Assembly: GCA_030407085.1 (NCBI GenBank)
Contig: CM059587.1
Span: 101,985,001-102,049,000, forward strand
From: Trichopria drosophilae
Lineage: Eukaryota > Arthropoda > Insecta > Hymenoptera > Diapriidae
Direction of reading: 5' to 3'
Length of the DNA stretch: 64,000 nucleotides
Shown here: positions 26,203-36,440 of the stretch, piece by piece
How the letters are laid out: every line of letters begins with the position of its first letter
How positions within the stretch are numbered: position 1 is the stretch's first letter
Notes under the pieces: model-generated
Seen by the model: only the letters and a program-made list of their open reading frames with translations
Told to the model about the DNA's origin: nothing
Databases searched by the model: none
Made by a program: the position numbers and the translations under genes

Positions 26203-26424
26203 GTAACTTTCGGTACTATAGCCGTAAAATCCGATATTACTATCTACTTTTAGTCCGTAAAATGAAATTTCACGGATCACGTGAAACATGAATATGCGCT
26301 GTCAAAAACATAACCCATACGGACTAAATGCAGTCCGCGAAATCGAATTTTTACAGCTTTCAGTACCGTAAAATAATATTTGACACACGGCCATAAGATT
26401 TTACGGCCATGTATCGAAAAATAC
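26203..26424. mobile_element. 222-bp inverted-repeat element with GCCGTAAAAT words
   Basis: The two ends form an imperfect terminal inverted repeat of about 27 bp. The left end begins GTAACTTTCGGTACTATAG and continues into CCGTAAAAT; the complement of the right end begins GTATTTTTCGATACATGG and continues into CCGTAAAAT. The interior repeats GTCCGTAAAAT, CGGACTAAA, GTCCGCGAAAT and ACCGTAAAAT in both orientations. There is no coding capacity. The word and layout relate it to the elements at 13.65 and 53.02 kb. Target-site duplication is unclear. Confidence 0.65.
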
Positions 26425-27085
26425 TATTTTATATCCTAAAAAGATATTTAGATATGTTAAAAATAATATGTATATAAAATATTATCTATTTTCTTTACAT
26501 ACAGTTAACCCCATGGGATACTAATTAGTAATGATTATAATCGATTTCATATTGATCATAGTGTATCAGAATAATACCATCAAAATCCCTAAAGTTTTTC
26601 TTGTTGACATTTTATCTACAAATTCTCTCAATAAGTTGAGTAATTTCTATTATAATTAAAATTTAAAATTTGTTATCAATGCTCTTCTGATTATATAAAA
26701 TATTAATAGGATACAAAAGTTACTTTACAATCAAATAAATCAAAGTTTTCAGAACAATAGCTTCCAACAATATCAGCTAAATTATTTTGGTCTTATGCAA
26801 TTACGTCATTACTTTGAAATGTGCCGCTATATTATTTAGTTCCAGTATTACAATTTTGAACCCAGGAAGTATTTACGCAAACATTAGTCACTTTATCATT
26901 GTCAGGGACAGTTCACAGTATTTCCCTTCTTTAAAATTAAATCCGATGGAATACAAGCCCTGTTATTTCATAAAATGTACACTAGGTTGTTCGAATGAGA
27001 AAATAAATAATTTAATTTTATATCATTAAGTGTTATAGATTATTAGTAAAAGTTGCAGAAGCAATAACAATATTTTCTCGACCGT
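26425..27085. other. AT-rich spacer
   Basis: No supported gene. An 80-codon open frame at 26787-27029 has no recognisable features and is probably random. Confidence 0.45.
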
Positions 27086-27272
27086 TGTAATTAAAATTAA
27101 GTAGTTAATAAGAATTTTCGGTGGGACCATCAATTAACTAAACTGATAAATAATTTTAATAAAAGATTCCTTTAGTTCTCGATGGAAAACGCGAAAAATG
27201 GAAAAAATTGTTTATTACTCTTATAGTTAATTGCCCGTCACACCGAAAACAATTATTAACTAGTTAATTACA
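27086..27272. mobile_element. Small MITE-like inverted-repeat element, about 187 bp
   Basis: The left end contains AGTTAATAAGAATTTTCGGT followed by GGGACC. The complement of the right end contains AGTTAATAATTGTTTTCGGT followed by GTGACG. Together they give an imperfect terminal inverted repeat of roughly 50 bp, starting with TGTAATTAA. The core TTTTCGGTG words lie at about 27115 and end near 27249. It has no open frame and abuts a long hairpin on its right. Confidence 0.6.
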
Positions 27273-27274
27273 GA

Positions 27275-27562
27275 TTTAATTATTCAATTTAGTTTCTTGG
27301 TATAGTCGGTCCTTCGACGAAAATGTAAAATGATAAAAAAAACATAATTCGATAGTATAATAAGATAAACATAAACAAACTTATCATGTGCCTCGGATAT
27401 AAAGCAACAAGAATATAAAGTAGATATGTATGTTCCCGTATGTGAACTATTTGTTGCTTTATATCCGAAGCACATAATGAGTTTGTTTATGTTTATTTTT
27501 TTATTTTAATTTTTCGTCGAAGGAATGACTATATACAAAGAATTTTAAATTGAATAATTAAA
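27275..27562. repeat. Long hairpin: about 110-bp inverted repeat with 40-bp loop
   Basis: Left arm 27275-27410 and right arm 27451-27562 are reverse complements over almost their whole length, except for about 20 extra bases in the left arm and scattered mismatches. Shared blocks include TTTAATTATTCAATTT, CCTTCGACGAAAA, AACATAAACAAAC and CGGATATAAAGCAACAA. A transcript would form a long double-stranded stem. It may be a foldback transposon or a source of endogenous small interfering RNA. The 63-codon open frame inside is incidental. Confidence 0.85.
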
Positions 27563-29190
27563 TTAATTAGAAGCGGTCAATAATATTTATAGCTTTTGCA
27601 ACAAATGTTATTAATTACAGATTATTATAAATACGTCCACACTATTCAGAATAAATTTAATTTGATCGAATTCTCTGAATCTGCAATCGAAAAATTCCGG
27701 GTCAAAGCGCGTCACCTCGAATTTCTCGTCTTCGGTACTTTTTTTTAATGTCCATTTGTCTGCAAAAAATGCAAAATGTTCTTAATTGTGCAGTCGAATT
27801 TATTTTATTTCAAAATTATAATTTATTATAGTTAATAAGCAATTTAAATTAACATTTTTAAAGCATTACTTTTATGAAGTAATAAGGAAAAAATTACCGA
27901 TCTTCAACGAGTGCGAAGTTTTCTTAAAGTTATACCTACCTGAATATTATATTTTTACATAATCAAACAATGTTATCTATAATTCAGCTATATTTTTGAA
28001 AGAATTCTGGGATAAAGAAAAATATATACAACCGTACAGTAAGTACATCTTAATACAATAGACACGTCGAAAGAAAATTTCACAAAAAGAAAACGGTGAC
28101 GTCTGATATTATAAATAAATAAAGCAAAATAATAACAATTTGGATTTAATGTAGCAATTTAGCGATGACTCTAGATAATATGTCTATCAGATAATTTGGA
28201 TTAGATATTCAAAAATTCATCTAAAAACCAAAACTAACCAAATATATCCATGAAATAGTACTAAACAATAGCTTATATATGCCATGAAATTAAATGAAAA
28301 GATAAATCGGTTGAAAGGATTGGATTTATACTAAATCATTTTGAACAGTAAATTTCCAATTTTCATTTGGAAACTAATTAATTATTTCGGTGCGTGTTAT
28401 CGATTTGACTTTTTTCCAAGTTATCGCCATGGAATTCGGTTTCGCCAGCACGTGCTACATGTGTGCAACACGCCAAACGGATATGAAAGGCCATAAACCA
28501 ACTTTTATCTTTCTCAGTTACAGCTCGTCGTTGTCCTACTGATTTTACATCACAGGTGCGAATCTCTTTTATCTCAGTTGGTAGTTTGTGCGACTGGTAG
28601 CATGAATTATCATTTGTCTATTAGACATTGTCACTTTTATATTTGCCTCAACATCCTGTTTTATTCATTTTTAAACTTTGGTAAATTTCCTGCAAAATCC
28701 TTTTTCTTATGTGTCTTAATTTTTTTTTTACATTTATGGATTACAAATGTGAAATTTGTGATTATGGAATAATTAAATATTAAACAATATTTTGCATTAT
28801 ATCAATTCGATTTGATATATTTGTAATTTAATTGAATTTACAGTTATATTGAATATATTTATTGAATGATTTTTAATCGTTCAACGCCCAAATGTACAGT
28901 TTTTTCATGAAGTTTGACACCATATTGTAGTATTTCTTATTGGCAGAGATCATCTTTTTCCAATGGTGTCAACATTTTTCAAATCTTAATATAAAAAAAT
29001 TCTACACCACTTTTTAGAAAAGATCATGTGATTTTTTTTAATTTAGCGAAGTTTATTACGAGTAATGTCACAAGTATAGCATAAAAAATGAATTTGCTAT
29101 CAAATAGGCAGGAAAGTAAAAATTCAAATTGGTGGACAAAAATTGGTGATAAAAGAGTATTTTTATTCCCAATATTCTAGCTATATATTT
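27563..29190. other. Mostly blank, with a short CpG-richer patch at 28.38-28.58 kb
   Basis: No gene is supported. The patch at 28.38-28.58 kb contains CAGCACGTGCTAC (an E-box within a palindrome) and several CpGs, and is followed by an open frame of 64 codons without recognisable features. Confidence 0.4.
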
Positions 29191-30055
29191 AAAATCTCAA
29201 AGCTTAATGGGTTTTTATGAAATTGGTACTAAATGAATTGTTAACTTACTTGAGTGGATCCAATGTGGTCATCAGAGAGACCCCAAAAATTCCAATATGA
29301 TAAGATTCAAATGAATCTGGTCAATTTGAACAAATTTTGTTGGTCATATTCGAACGGCCATATTTTATTTTAAAAAACTGACCTCAAATTCGTAATCAGT
29401 GACTTCAAGAACTTTTGGAGACCAAGGTTTATAAAAATTCATTGAGTTTTGCGATTTTGAAAATATGGCTGGGATGTTACCAATAAAAATGTACTTCTAT
29501 CATAATTTTCAACAGTACTTGAAAAAATGAACAATTTGACCCGTAATATGGGGCGATTCGATAAAAATTCAGCCCAAAAAGAGCCCCTGAAATTCCCGGA
29601 ATTGATAAAAATCGCATTTTGCGATTATCAAGCCGTTTCCTATCTACCAATTTTGTGAGATTAAGAGACTACTTTTGGGCTCAATTTTAATTGAATCTAA
29701 TTGGATAAGGGGTTAAACTGTTCATTTTTTCAATAGCTACAACTTCCTTGTAGTGGTATTTCATTAGCTATTTATGGAAATGAGACAAACGCGAAAAATT
29801 GCAAAAATTTGCATTTTTTACCCATTTTATGACTATAGCAAGAGAAATATTCAAAGGGCTTCAGAGATGAATTGTAGAGCTTGAAAGTCACTTTAAAATG
29901 AATCTAATTTGGTTAAGATAACTTCAAACAAAGACAAGTTATTGCAAAAAGGAGTGAGTTTTTTTTCTAAATTTCAATGGCGCGCCAATCAAATTGAAGT
30001 CATCCAATTTTGGTAACAGACTATTTTACTTGAAATTTCAGGGGACACCCTATAT
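29190..30055. repeat. Composite dispersed repeats ending in GGGGACACCCTATATA
   Basis: The first part (about 29.19-29.46 kb) shares phrases such as AAATTCGTAATCAGTGAC, and inverted AATGTGGTC/GGCCATATTT words, with the ATGGCGG/GGATCC family at 55 kb. The second part (about 29.46-30.05 kb) repeats TCAATTTTAATTGAATCTAA-type and AAAATGAATCTAATTTGG-type phrases. It ends in TTTCAGGGGACACCCTATATA, a terminal phrase common at the edges of insect repeats. Non-coding. Confidence 0.5.
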
Positions 30056-30224
30056 ACATAATAATAAATTATTATTTAAATATAAGATAAACTAACAATG
30101 ATAACAATTTCATGTTTAAATCTTATCCAAATACTACTTTCGATACGTTAATAGACAAATAATTCGAAAACGGAAAAAGATCCTGAAGTTAATAGACAGC
30201 GATTTATATCCTAGGAATAAACTT

Positions 30225-31070
30225 TCCTAGTGTGCGTTTTATATTCGCGAATAAAAGTTGGCCGGCTTCGATGAAAATAACTGCGAAGCAGTGGCAAATC
30301 GCTCGCATTTTTCATTTTACGTATGTCACTTTACTTAGATCGCCTTATCCTGCGAGTAATATATTTTAGTTGGACGGTTTAATCTTATTTCCGCCGTTGC
30401 AAGAAGGTTATCGAGAAGGGAATGAGGGGGACTCTGAAGAAGAAAAGGAAAGACGACATCTAAGGCAGTGAGAAATTAAAAAGGTGAATGTAAGAAAACG
30501 GTTCTGGGGTAAAAAGCAGTAACTAAAAAATCACACGTGTAAAAAGAGGAGAAAAATGCGGAGTGTGGATAATTGCACATGAAGGAGATAGATAAAGAAA
30601 ATAAAGACACAAAAGAAACAAAAATAAAAAAGAATAGTGGCCGTCATACAGTTAGCAATCGCATTAAATTATTAAGAATAATGAGTTAATAAAATATTTT
30701 GACGATACAGGATGGTAGTAAATCAGTAGTAACGTGCCAAAATGGTCAGCCGTTTATCAATCAATTGTTTATCAGAAGCAAAACAATGTTTTGTAGATAT
30801 TATAAAGAAGATAAAAGCGAAAAATGAAAGGACGAAGTAAAAAAAAAATTAAAAAGAGAAAGGAAGAGCAGGGAAGGAGTAGGAAATGACCCCGACATCG
30901 ACACTCGCAAACTGTAGTACATAACCCCGTTACCTCCTTCGACTTGTTCTCCAACGTAATGCGCCGTCTATTTTTAGAAACAGCCACGACAAGGCGCCTT
31001 TTTGCGAGACTACTTATATTCTTTCCCTTTATTTCATTCGTATGCGGAAAAGCGCTTGTCATTTGTCAAA
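30225..31070. other. CpG-richer, purine-rich interval
   Basis: Composition changes from AT-rich to purine-rich (GAAGAAAAGGAAAG-type runs at about 30.44-30.62 and 30.82-30.89 kb), with scattered CpG clusters at 30.23-30.42 and 30.88-31.05 kb. Overlapping open frames of 96 codons (minus) and 71 codons (plus) cross 30.77-31.16 kb. Neither has a recognisable domain. It may be regulatory or untranslated sequence, but nothing decides this. Confidence 0.3.
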
Positions 31071-31269
31071 AGAAACCCGAAAAGGCTCCTGTTTCTATTC
31101 ATAAATGCAATGTGCAAAATACGAAATGTAGGATTCAAATTGATATTCAGAACAATTAAATGATGGATGGTCTTGTTACAGGTATAGAAAATACATTTCA
31201 TACTGAATAATTTCCAGTTTATTTAGATGATTTCAATAAAAATGTCAATTGTCATAAATTATATTCTAG

Positions 31270-31680
31270 ATCGGTACTTTGAAGCCGTGTAGGTTTCGCA
31301 AACGAAATGCGAATTTCGACGTTAGAAAAGCAATCCACTTGCGGTGAGAGCAGCTTGACGTCACGTGTTCTCCAAATCGGAATTCAAATCTGCGCGTGTT
31401 TGAGTATGTGCATGTTTATTTATTTACGGTGGCGCGCGCAAGCTTTTCGCGTCCTACATTCGTCCTAATTGATTAAAATCGGACCAATGTATGTGAGGCG
31501 GAAACGGAAAAGAATGCGAAAATTAGCGGTTCAAAAGGAAACAATTTCCACAATGGCGGTAAAAAAAATGTACGCAAATATTGACTTTTGTCGTTACGCC
31601 ATAAAGGGCAACCGAGAAATCATTTCTAACCTATTTTAAAATTTGTCGAACAATTTCGTCGCTTGTTGAAGGTAAGAAAT
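31270..31680. promoter_or_regulatory. CpG-rich block, possible regulatory region
   Basis: The interval is clearly enriched for CpG and GC relative to its flanks, with words such as ACGGTGGCGCGCGCAAGC and TTTCGACG, and ACAATGGCGG near 31549. It has no long open frame. It also contains the overlapping CRE/E-box site listed separately. I infer a promoter, enhancer or non-coding exon from composition and motif content only. Confidence 0.35.
31356..31367. promoter_or_regulatory. Overlapping TGACGTCA and CACGTG sites
   Basis: A perfect CRE consensus TGACGTCA (31356-31363) shares its last two bases with a perfect E-box CACGTG (31362-31367). Established knowledge links these palindromes to CREB/ATF-type bZIP and bHLH factors respectively. 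Their overlap inside a CpG-rich block makes a real site more likely than the isolated TGACGTCA matches elsewhere. Confidence 0.4.
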
Positions 31681-33110
31681 TAAAACTTGGAAATTATTAA
31701 GGATACTTAGTTTTGGCTCAACTTTGAAGTTTCGAGTTAATTTTTACACGAACGCTTAATAAATACATGAAAAAAGGGAGGAAAATTTAACGCTTGGAAA
31801 AAGAAAACATTTATGATCAACCGTGTTTTCAAATGAATTACAAATTTGTTCTTTGTTAAGAACTTAAGAAATTATCAATACTTGTTAAATTATTTTTTAG
31901 CGTATACTGATTGTAATCATTGCTTAATTAAGAGGTAAATACTATTAGGCTATATTTTAAAAGCACCGATAGAAATATTTTGATGATCATTATGCCAACT
32001 AAAGAATCTCAATGGACGTAATTTTAATTACTACAAAAAATAATTTTCAGACAAAAATCATTATGTGTCTCCATGATAATTCTTAAAGTATAAAAGACTG
32101 ATATTCGCATTGTTAGAATAATTTGATTAAAGAAAACTACATTATATCGCAGCTAAAAAAACGTAAATCGCGTTTTCAAAAAATTGTTATTTAGGCAGCT
32201 ACTTTTTTTCTAAATTCTTCATTGATGTAACCTTTTCGTAGTTGTTATGTGTCACATTTTGTGTATAATTTTTTAATTTTCCATAATCTTTAATATTGCA
32301 ACAACTTTTATACACAAGGCTGCAAATTCTCATTGTATATCTTGCATATGATGCTACTTATTCCACGTATTACGTAAGACCATTCATTTTGTTTTGCTGT
32401 CGCTGCTGTTATATAAGATACACAACATAGTGATATATTTAAAAATTAAAAATTAAATGTCAAATAGAACATTTCGTTGCTTTCCGTTAGTTCGATCTAC
32501 AATTTTTATTTTTAACAGTTTTGGATATTTAAAATTGATCTACCGTGAAGATGAAGACATCAAGGTAAAAAATTTGGTCTACGTGATTCTGATGGAATTT
32601 TATATTTAGTTTTATTATTACCTGGCCAATAAAAGTAATGCAACTAAAATTGCTAGCTATTAATTCTCATTGACTTAATTTTACCGAAATTTTATTGACA
32701 TAATAAAGTAAAAGTTATTTTCGTTTTAACATTTGCTGATAAAATCATGATTAATCGATTTGTTCCTCATAGACGTAAAATGCCAACCTATTGTACTTTA
32801 ACCTGAAAATATATTTGAGTGAAGATGAATGACTTATAGTAATTAAGTATTAAGTGGAAAGTGCTAAACGTAATGGATTTTTATAAACAGTTACTGAAAG
32901 GAAGAAACCTCATTAAGTATAACAAAGGAAATACTTTGCTGTTTAAATAAATATTTATTGAAATAGAGAAACATTGTTTACAGTGTGAGCTTTACATTTA
33001 TATTTATAAGTTTTTATTTATAATTCGTTTATTTTCGTTAAATAGAGCATTAACATTCATTTCAGAATGTTCAACTTACTTTTTTGCAACATTTCCGTCC
33101 TAGTAGAAAA
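31681..33110. other. AT-rich stretch with no recognisable gene
   Basis: No open frame, RNA gene or organised repeat is supported. Confidence 0.5.
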
Positions 33111-34530
33111 TTAATCCTGTTTTTGGCTAGTTTCTATCCAGTTTACATTTTACCATGTTGAAGGTATAGGGAAACTAGAGGGTGACATAGATTTTAAATA
33201 ATTTAAAAAAACATGGTCTTATATCAGAAATAATGTAGAATTAAAACAAAAAATTAATAACATCAATATACCTAATAATTATATATTAATATATTTAGAC
33301 GTGATCTCTCTCGTTACAAATGTTACTTAAAGAACTATTAAAAGAGGCCATTGCACGTCTATATGGGAGCCTTTGACACATTTTGGTATGTACAGCTAAA
33401 GGATTAGTTACATAAAATTGATTGTTTAAAGGACAATACGTTTTTCAATCTTGAGGGCCCTCATGCTTCCCAGGACTGTAAAGTCGAAAACTTTGCATCG
33501 TAACCCTTAACTTTTTGTCTGTAGAAGAGTAGGTTCTTGATCACGAATGCTACCGGGTAGAGTAATATAGATAGGATTCCTTGCTTACAAACAGGAAAAA
33601 TCAAATCTGAAAGTTTGACAGGAAATTTTGAGGTTTGATTTTCCTTTGTCAAGTTGTCAGGTTCTATGCCAGACATAAAACTTTCAGGTTTTTTTGATTT
33701 ATAAGCAACAAATCCGGACTATATTACTTTACTTGGTAGCCCTTACGACGAGGATCAGATTTCTGTACAGAAATTTTGAAAAAAGAAGCCCAAAATTAAA
33801 TTTTTATGGCGCAATATTTCCCCGCTTTTTTTACAGTCTTTAGATTGCTTGTCAGTTCTTAATGGAAAATATTATCAACAAATATTTGGGATACCAGTAG
33901 GTTATCCTTATATATCAGTAGCCAGCACTATCTGATTTAGTCATTGATGACCTGGAAACGTCTGTTTAAATAAGTTTTCTCTATTTTTTTATTACCTGGA
34001 CGTTGATATTCTAAAAAGAATTTCAAGAGATTCTGACAATCTGCAATACATATCATCACCATCTAAAATTTACGAATGAAACAGAAATAAATAATAGTAA
34101 TTTCGTAGAATTATTCATTATTCGCAACAGTAATACGGTTATTACTGACTGGTATCAGAAACCATCTTTTTCAAGTAGAGTTTTAAATTTTCAATCTGAA
34201 CACCCACATTCGCTTAAAATAGCTAGGATATATAATTTACTGGACAAGGCAGTTTTATTATCAGATTCTTATTTCCATGCTAAATATATACGATTGGTAA
34301 AAAAGAATCTTAACTAATAACTATCCTCTGGACATAATCAATAAGTTTATCAGCGGACGGAGATCTTTTTTAGATGAAAGAAGAAATAATATAAACCGTA
34401 ACTGCAACGATATGAATAGTAATAACGAAAAACACAAACCAGCTTTTATTTCTGGAACGTATATTAAAGTTTGAAAAAGAGATTACGTAATAGAACATTG
34501 GATGTCCAATATCAAAATTACAAATACAAC
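33110..34530 (+). pseudogene. Penelope-like retroelement, decayed copy
   Basis: The plus strand, read across several frames, carries ordered remnants of a Penelope-like reverse transcriptase. Near 33300 a segment reads YLDVISLVTNVT, matching the catalytic-domain motif that contains the first Asp of the RT active site. Near 33860 comes NGKYYQQIFGIPVGYP, then, after a frame change, LVIDDLE, the conserved segment after the GxPxG motif. Near 34130-34315 one frame reads ITDWYQKPSFSSRVLNF, then SEHPHSLKIARIYNLLDKA, ending YIRLVKKNLN before a stop. These match the thumb and linker of PLEs. Stops and frame changes are numerous. The order is collinear with PLEs, but the GIY-YIG endonuclease was not recognised. 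The copy differs in sequence from the 16 kb copy, so they are separate insertions, possibly different subfamilies. Confidence 0.82.
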
Positions 34531-34544
34531 GATAAATTAAAGCA

Positions 34545-34725
34545 AATAAAATTCGATAGTAGTGGCATCCCCTTTCGAATCAGGTAATCGGAATAGGCGA
34601 AGAAAAAAGCTATGAACATTTTTTCGACGTTTCTTTGCAAGAATGATGTTTTTTGACATTGAAGAAGGCAATACTGACCATTGCATAAGATACCAATTGC
34701 GTCTTTTGTTCAGCCTTTTCTTCAA
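34545..34725 (-). repeat. Dispersed repeat, first copy
   Basis: On the minus strand the phrase TTCAATGTCAAAAAACATCA, then TTGCAAAGAAACGTCGAAAA and CATAGCTTTTTTCTT, closely matches a plus-strand stretch at 35390-35480. The resemblance explains why short open frames at both places translate to similar SMSK...AKK..RKN peptides. I regard it as a non-coding dispersed repeat. Confidence 0.6.
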
Positions 34726-35379
34726 CCGTCATATTTTGTTTCAAGATACAAAACGATGGTTTCGAGATGGCGTCTGCAATTTATAATTTTGGATTTTCTC
34801 GCACAAATATCGAATATTTGATCGTGTAACGGCTGAAAACACGAATAATTGGGATGGAAAAGTATTTATCATCTTTTTGAATACCTAATCTCATGATTGT
34901 TCATTCATAATCTCAAATAAGTTACATGCAATTGGTTTTTACTGATTTTCTGCCTGATTTTCACTCAATTTCTGGTGTTTACCTATCAGTACGTACGCTT
35001 GAAATTGAAAATGACCACATTAAATATTTCTGCCAATGAATTAGGTTATAATCGATTATAATTGGTTTATAACCTAAATATTCAGTGCAGCACAATAATT
35101 CATATATGAGATCGTTGTGCGCTTTTACTATGACGACTGCAAGCTCAATAATAGTGAATCATCTAGTGAAATTTGTCATGGAAGCCTAAATTAAAAATTG
35201 CTCAAGATCTAATATCAACGTTAAATGTTATACTAAAAAAATGCTGATTCGCCGGTATTGACATCGTGTATTTTAATAAAAAAAAAAAATAAAAACAGAT
35301 ATACGCTACCTTTTTCTGAAAACAATGTGACGGATGAAGTAAGGGACGAGCTGAAAGACTCGATTACTACCTTGCAAAG

Positions 35380-35530
35380 GTTAATATTTCTATTTTCAAT
35401 GTCAAAATACATAGCTCCTGCGAAGAAACATCGAAAAAATCGAAACTTTGTACCAAAAAATGATCATAACTTTTTTCTTTGAAATCGCTGATTGAATCTG
35501 ACCACCTGATTCCAAAGAGGAAATCCAAAT
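35380..35530 (+). repeat. Dispersed repeat, second copy in opposite orientation
   Basis: TTCAATGTCAAAATACATAG, then GCGAAGAAACATCGAAAAAA and CATAACTTTTTTCTT, parallel the minus-strand copy at 34545-34725, with about 80 percent similarity by eye plus an insertion. After it, GATTCCAAAGAGG parallels GATTCGAAAGGGG of the other copy, so the homology continues past the end of the open frame. This supports a non-coding repeat. Confidence 0.6.
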
Positions 35531-36189
35531 ATTTCGAAATTTTTAAATTTAAACGTTGTTTGGAACAAAAATTACAGCGCTGAAAGTTTCGTCAAAAAAC
35601 GTTGAAACGTTGTAAAACAGATTGTAACGTTTTACTTTATACACTTGACATCAATGGATAGATTTATTATCTCCGTATTATAATTCTGAAAATCGATTAC
35701 ATTTATGTGACGTAGACAATAAATATTAAGTGAAAAATAATAAAAATAATATTAAGTGAAAAATTAATAATTGGTCAGACTATAATATTGGCAGCACAAG
35801 ATTTTGATAAAATATTTTTATTTTTCATAGAATCATTGCATCTTAGATGGTAGGAAACTTAATAGAGTTGGCATGATGAAAAGAAGGACATTAAGTGAAA
35901 ACATCCATTATTGGTCAGACCATATTCAAGATATGAAAGTTTGTTTAATATTCAGATTTGTATCATTGTTGATCCTCTGCATATCAAATGTATTTTTCGC
36001 AAATTCACTTTACCTTCAGGTTAAAACTAATCTGAGTTTAAACTTTAAGCAAACAAAATAAAAATGTAGTAACATTAATAAACAGAGTGAAATAAATCTA
36101 ATTAAAGTATTCTGTAAGGAATAATGTGGGAATTTAGAATTAAAGAGAATTAAAATTTATGCAGTTCTAAAAATAGTTTCTATTCCATT
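35531..36189. other. AT-rich spacer with a local duplication
   Basis: The phrase ATTAAGTGAAAAAT recurs near 35726, 35751 and, as ACATTAAGTGAAAACAT, 35888. ATTGGTCAGACTATA at 35771 recurs as ATTGGTCAGACCATA at 35911. This indicates a diverged tandem duplication of about 140 bp. No gene is supported. Confidence 0.45.
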
Positions 36190-36440
36190 TCTATTCGCAA
36201 TTCTCGTCTTGAAGGGAATTCGGAACAATCGTATGTGCCAAACAGCGAGGAGCTTTCCTGCACCCTAGATTTCCTTTGGAACGAATTTCTCGAGCGAGTG
36301 GAAGAGAAGCGAAGTGGGCAGGCAATGCGACTATGAGACTAGTTCATGCTTGCTCGCTCCTTTTTCCCTCGTCCATGAATTTGAGACGTGATCAGTGTGT
36401 TAACATCTTTTAGAGGTTTCACGAAATGATGCTCCTTGCG
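36190..36440. other. Short CpG-richer block
   Basis: CpG-bearing words (TCTCGAGCGAGTGG, GAAGCGAAGTGGGC, TTGCTCGCTCC) are concentrated in about 250 bp between AT-rich flanks. No open frame of note. It may be conserved regulatory DNA, inferred from composition only. Confidence 0.3.
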
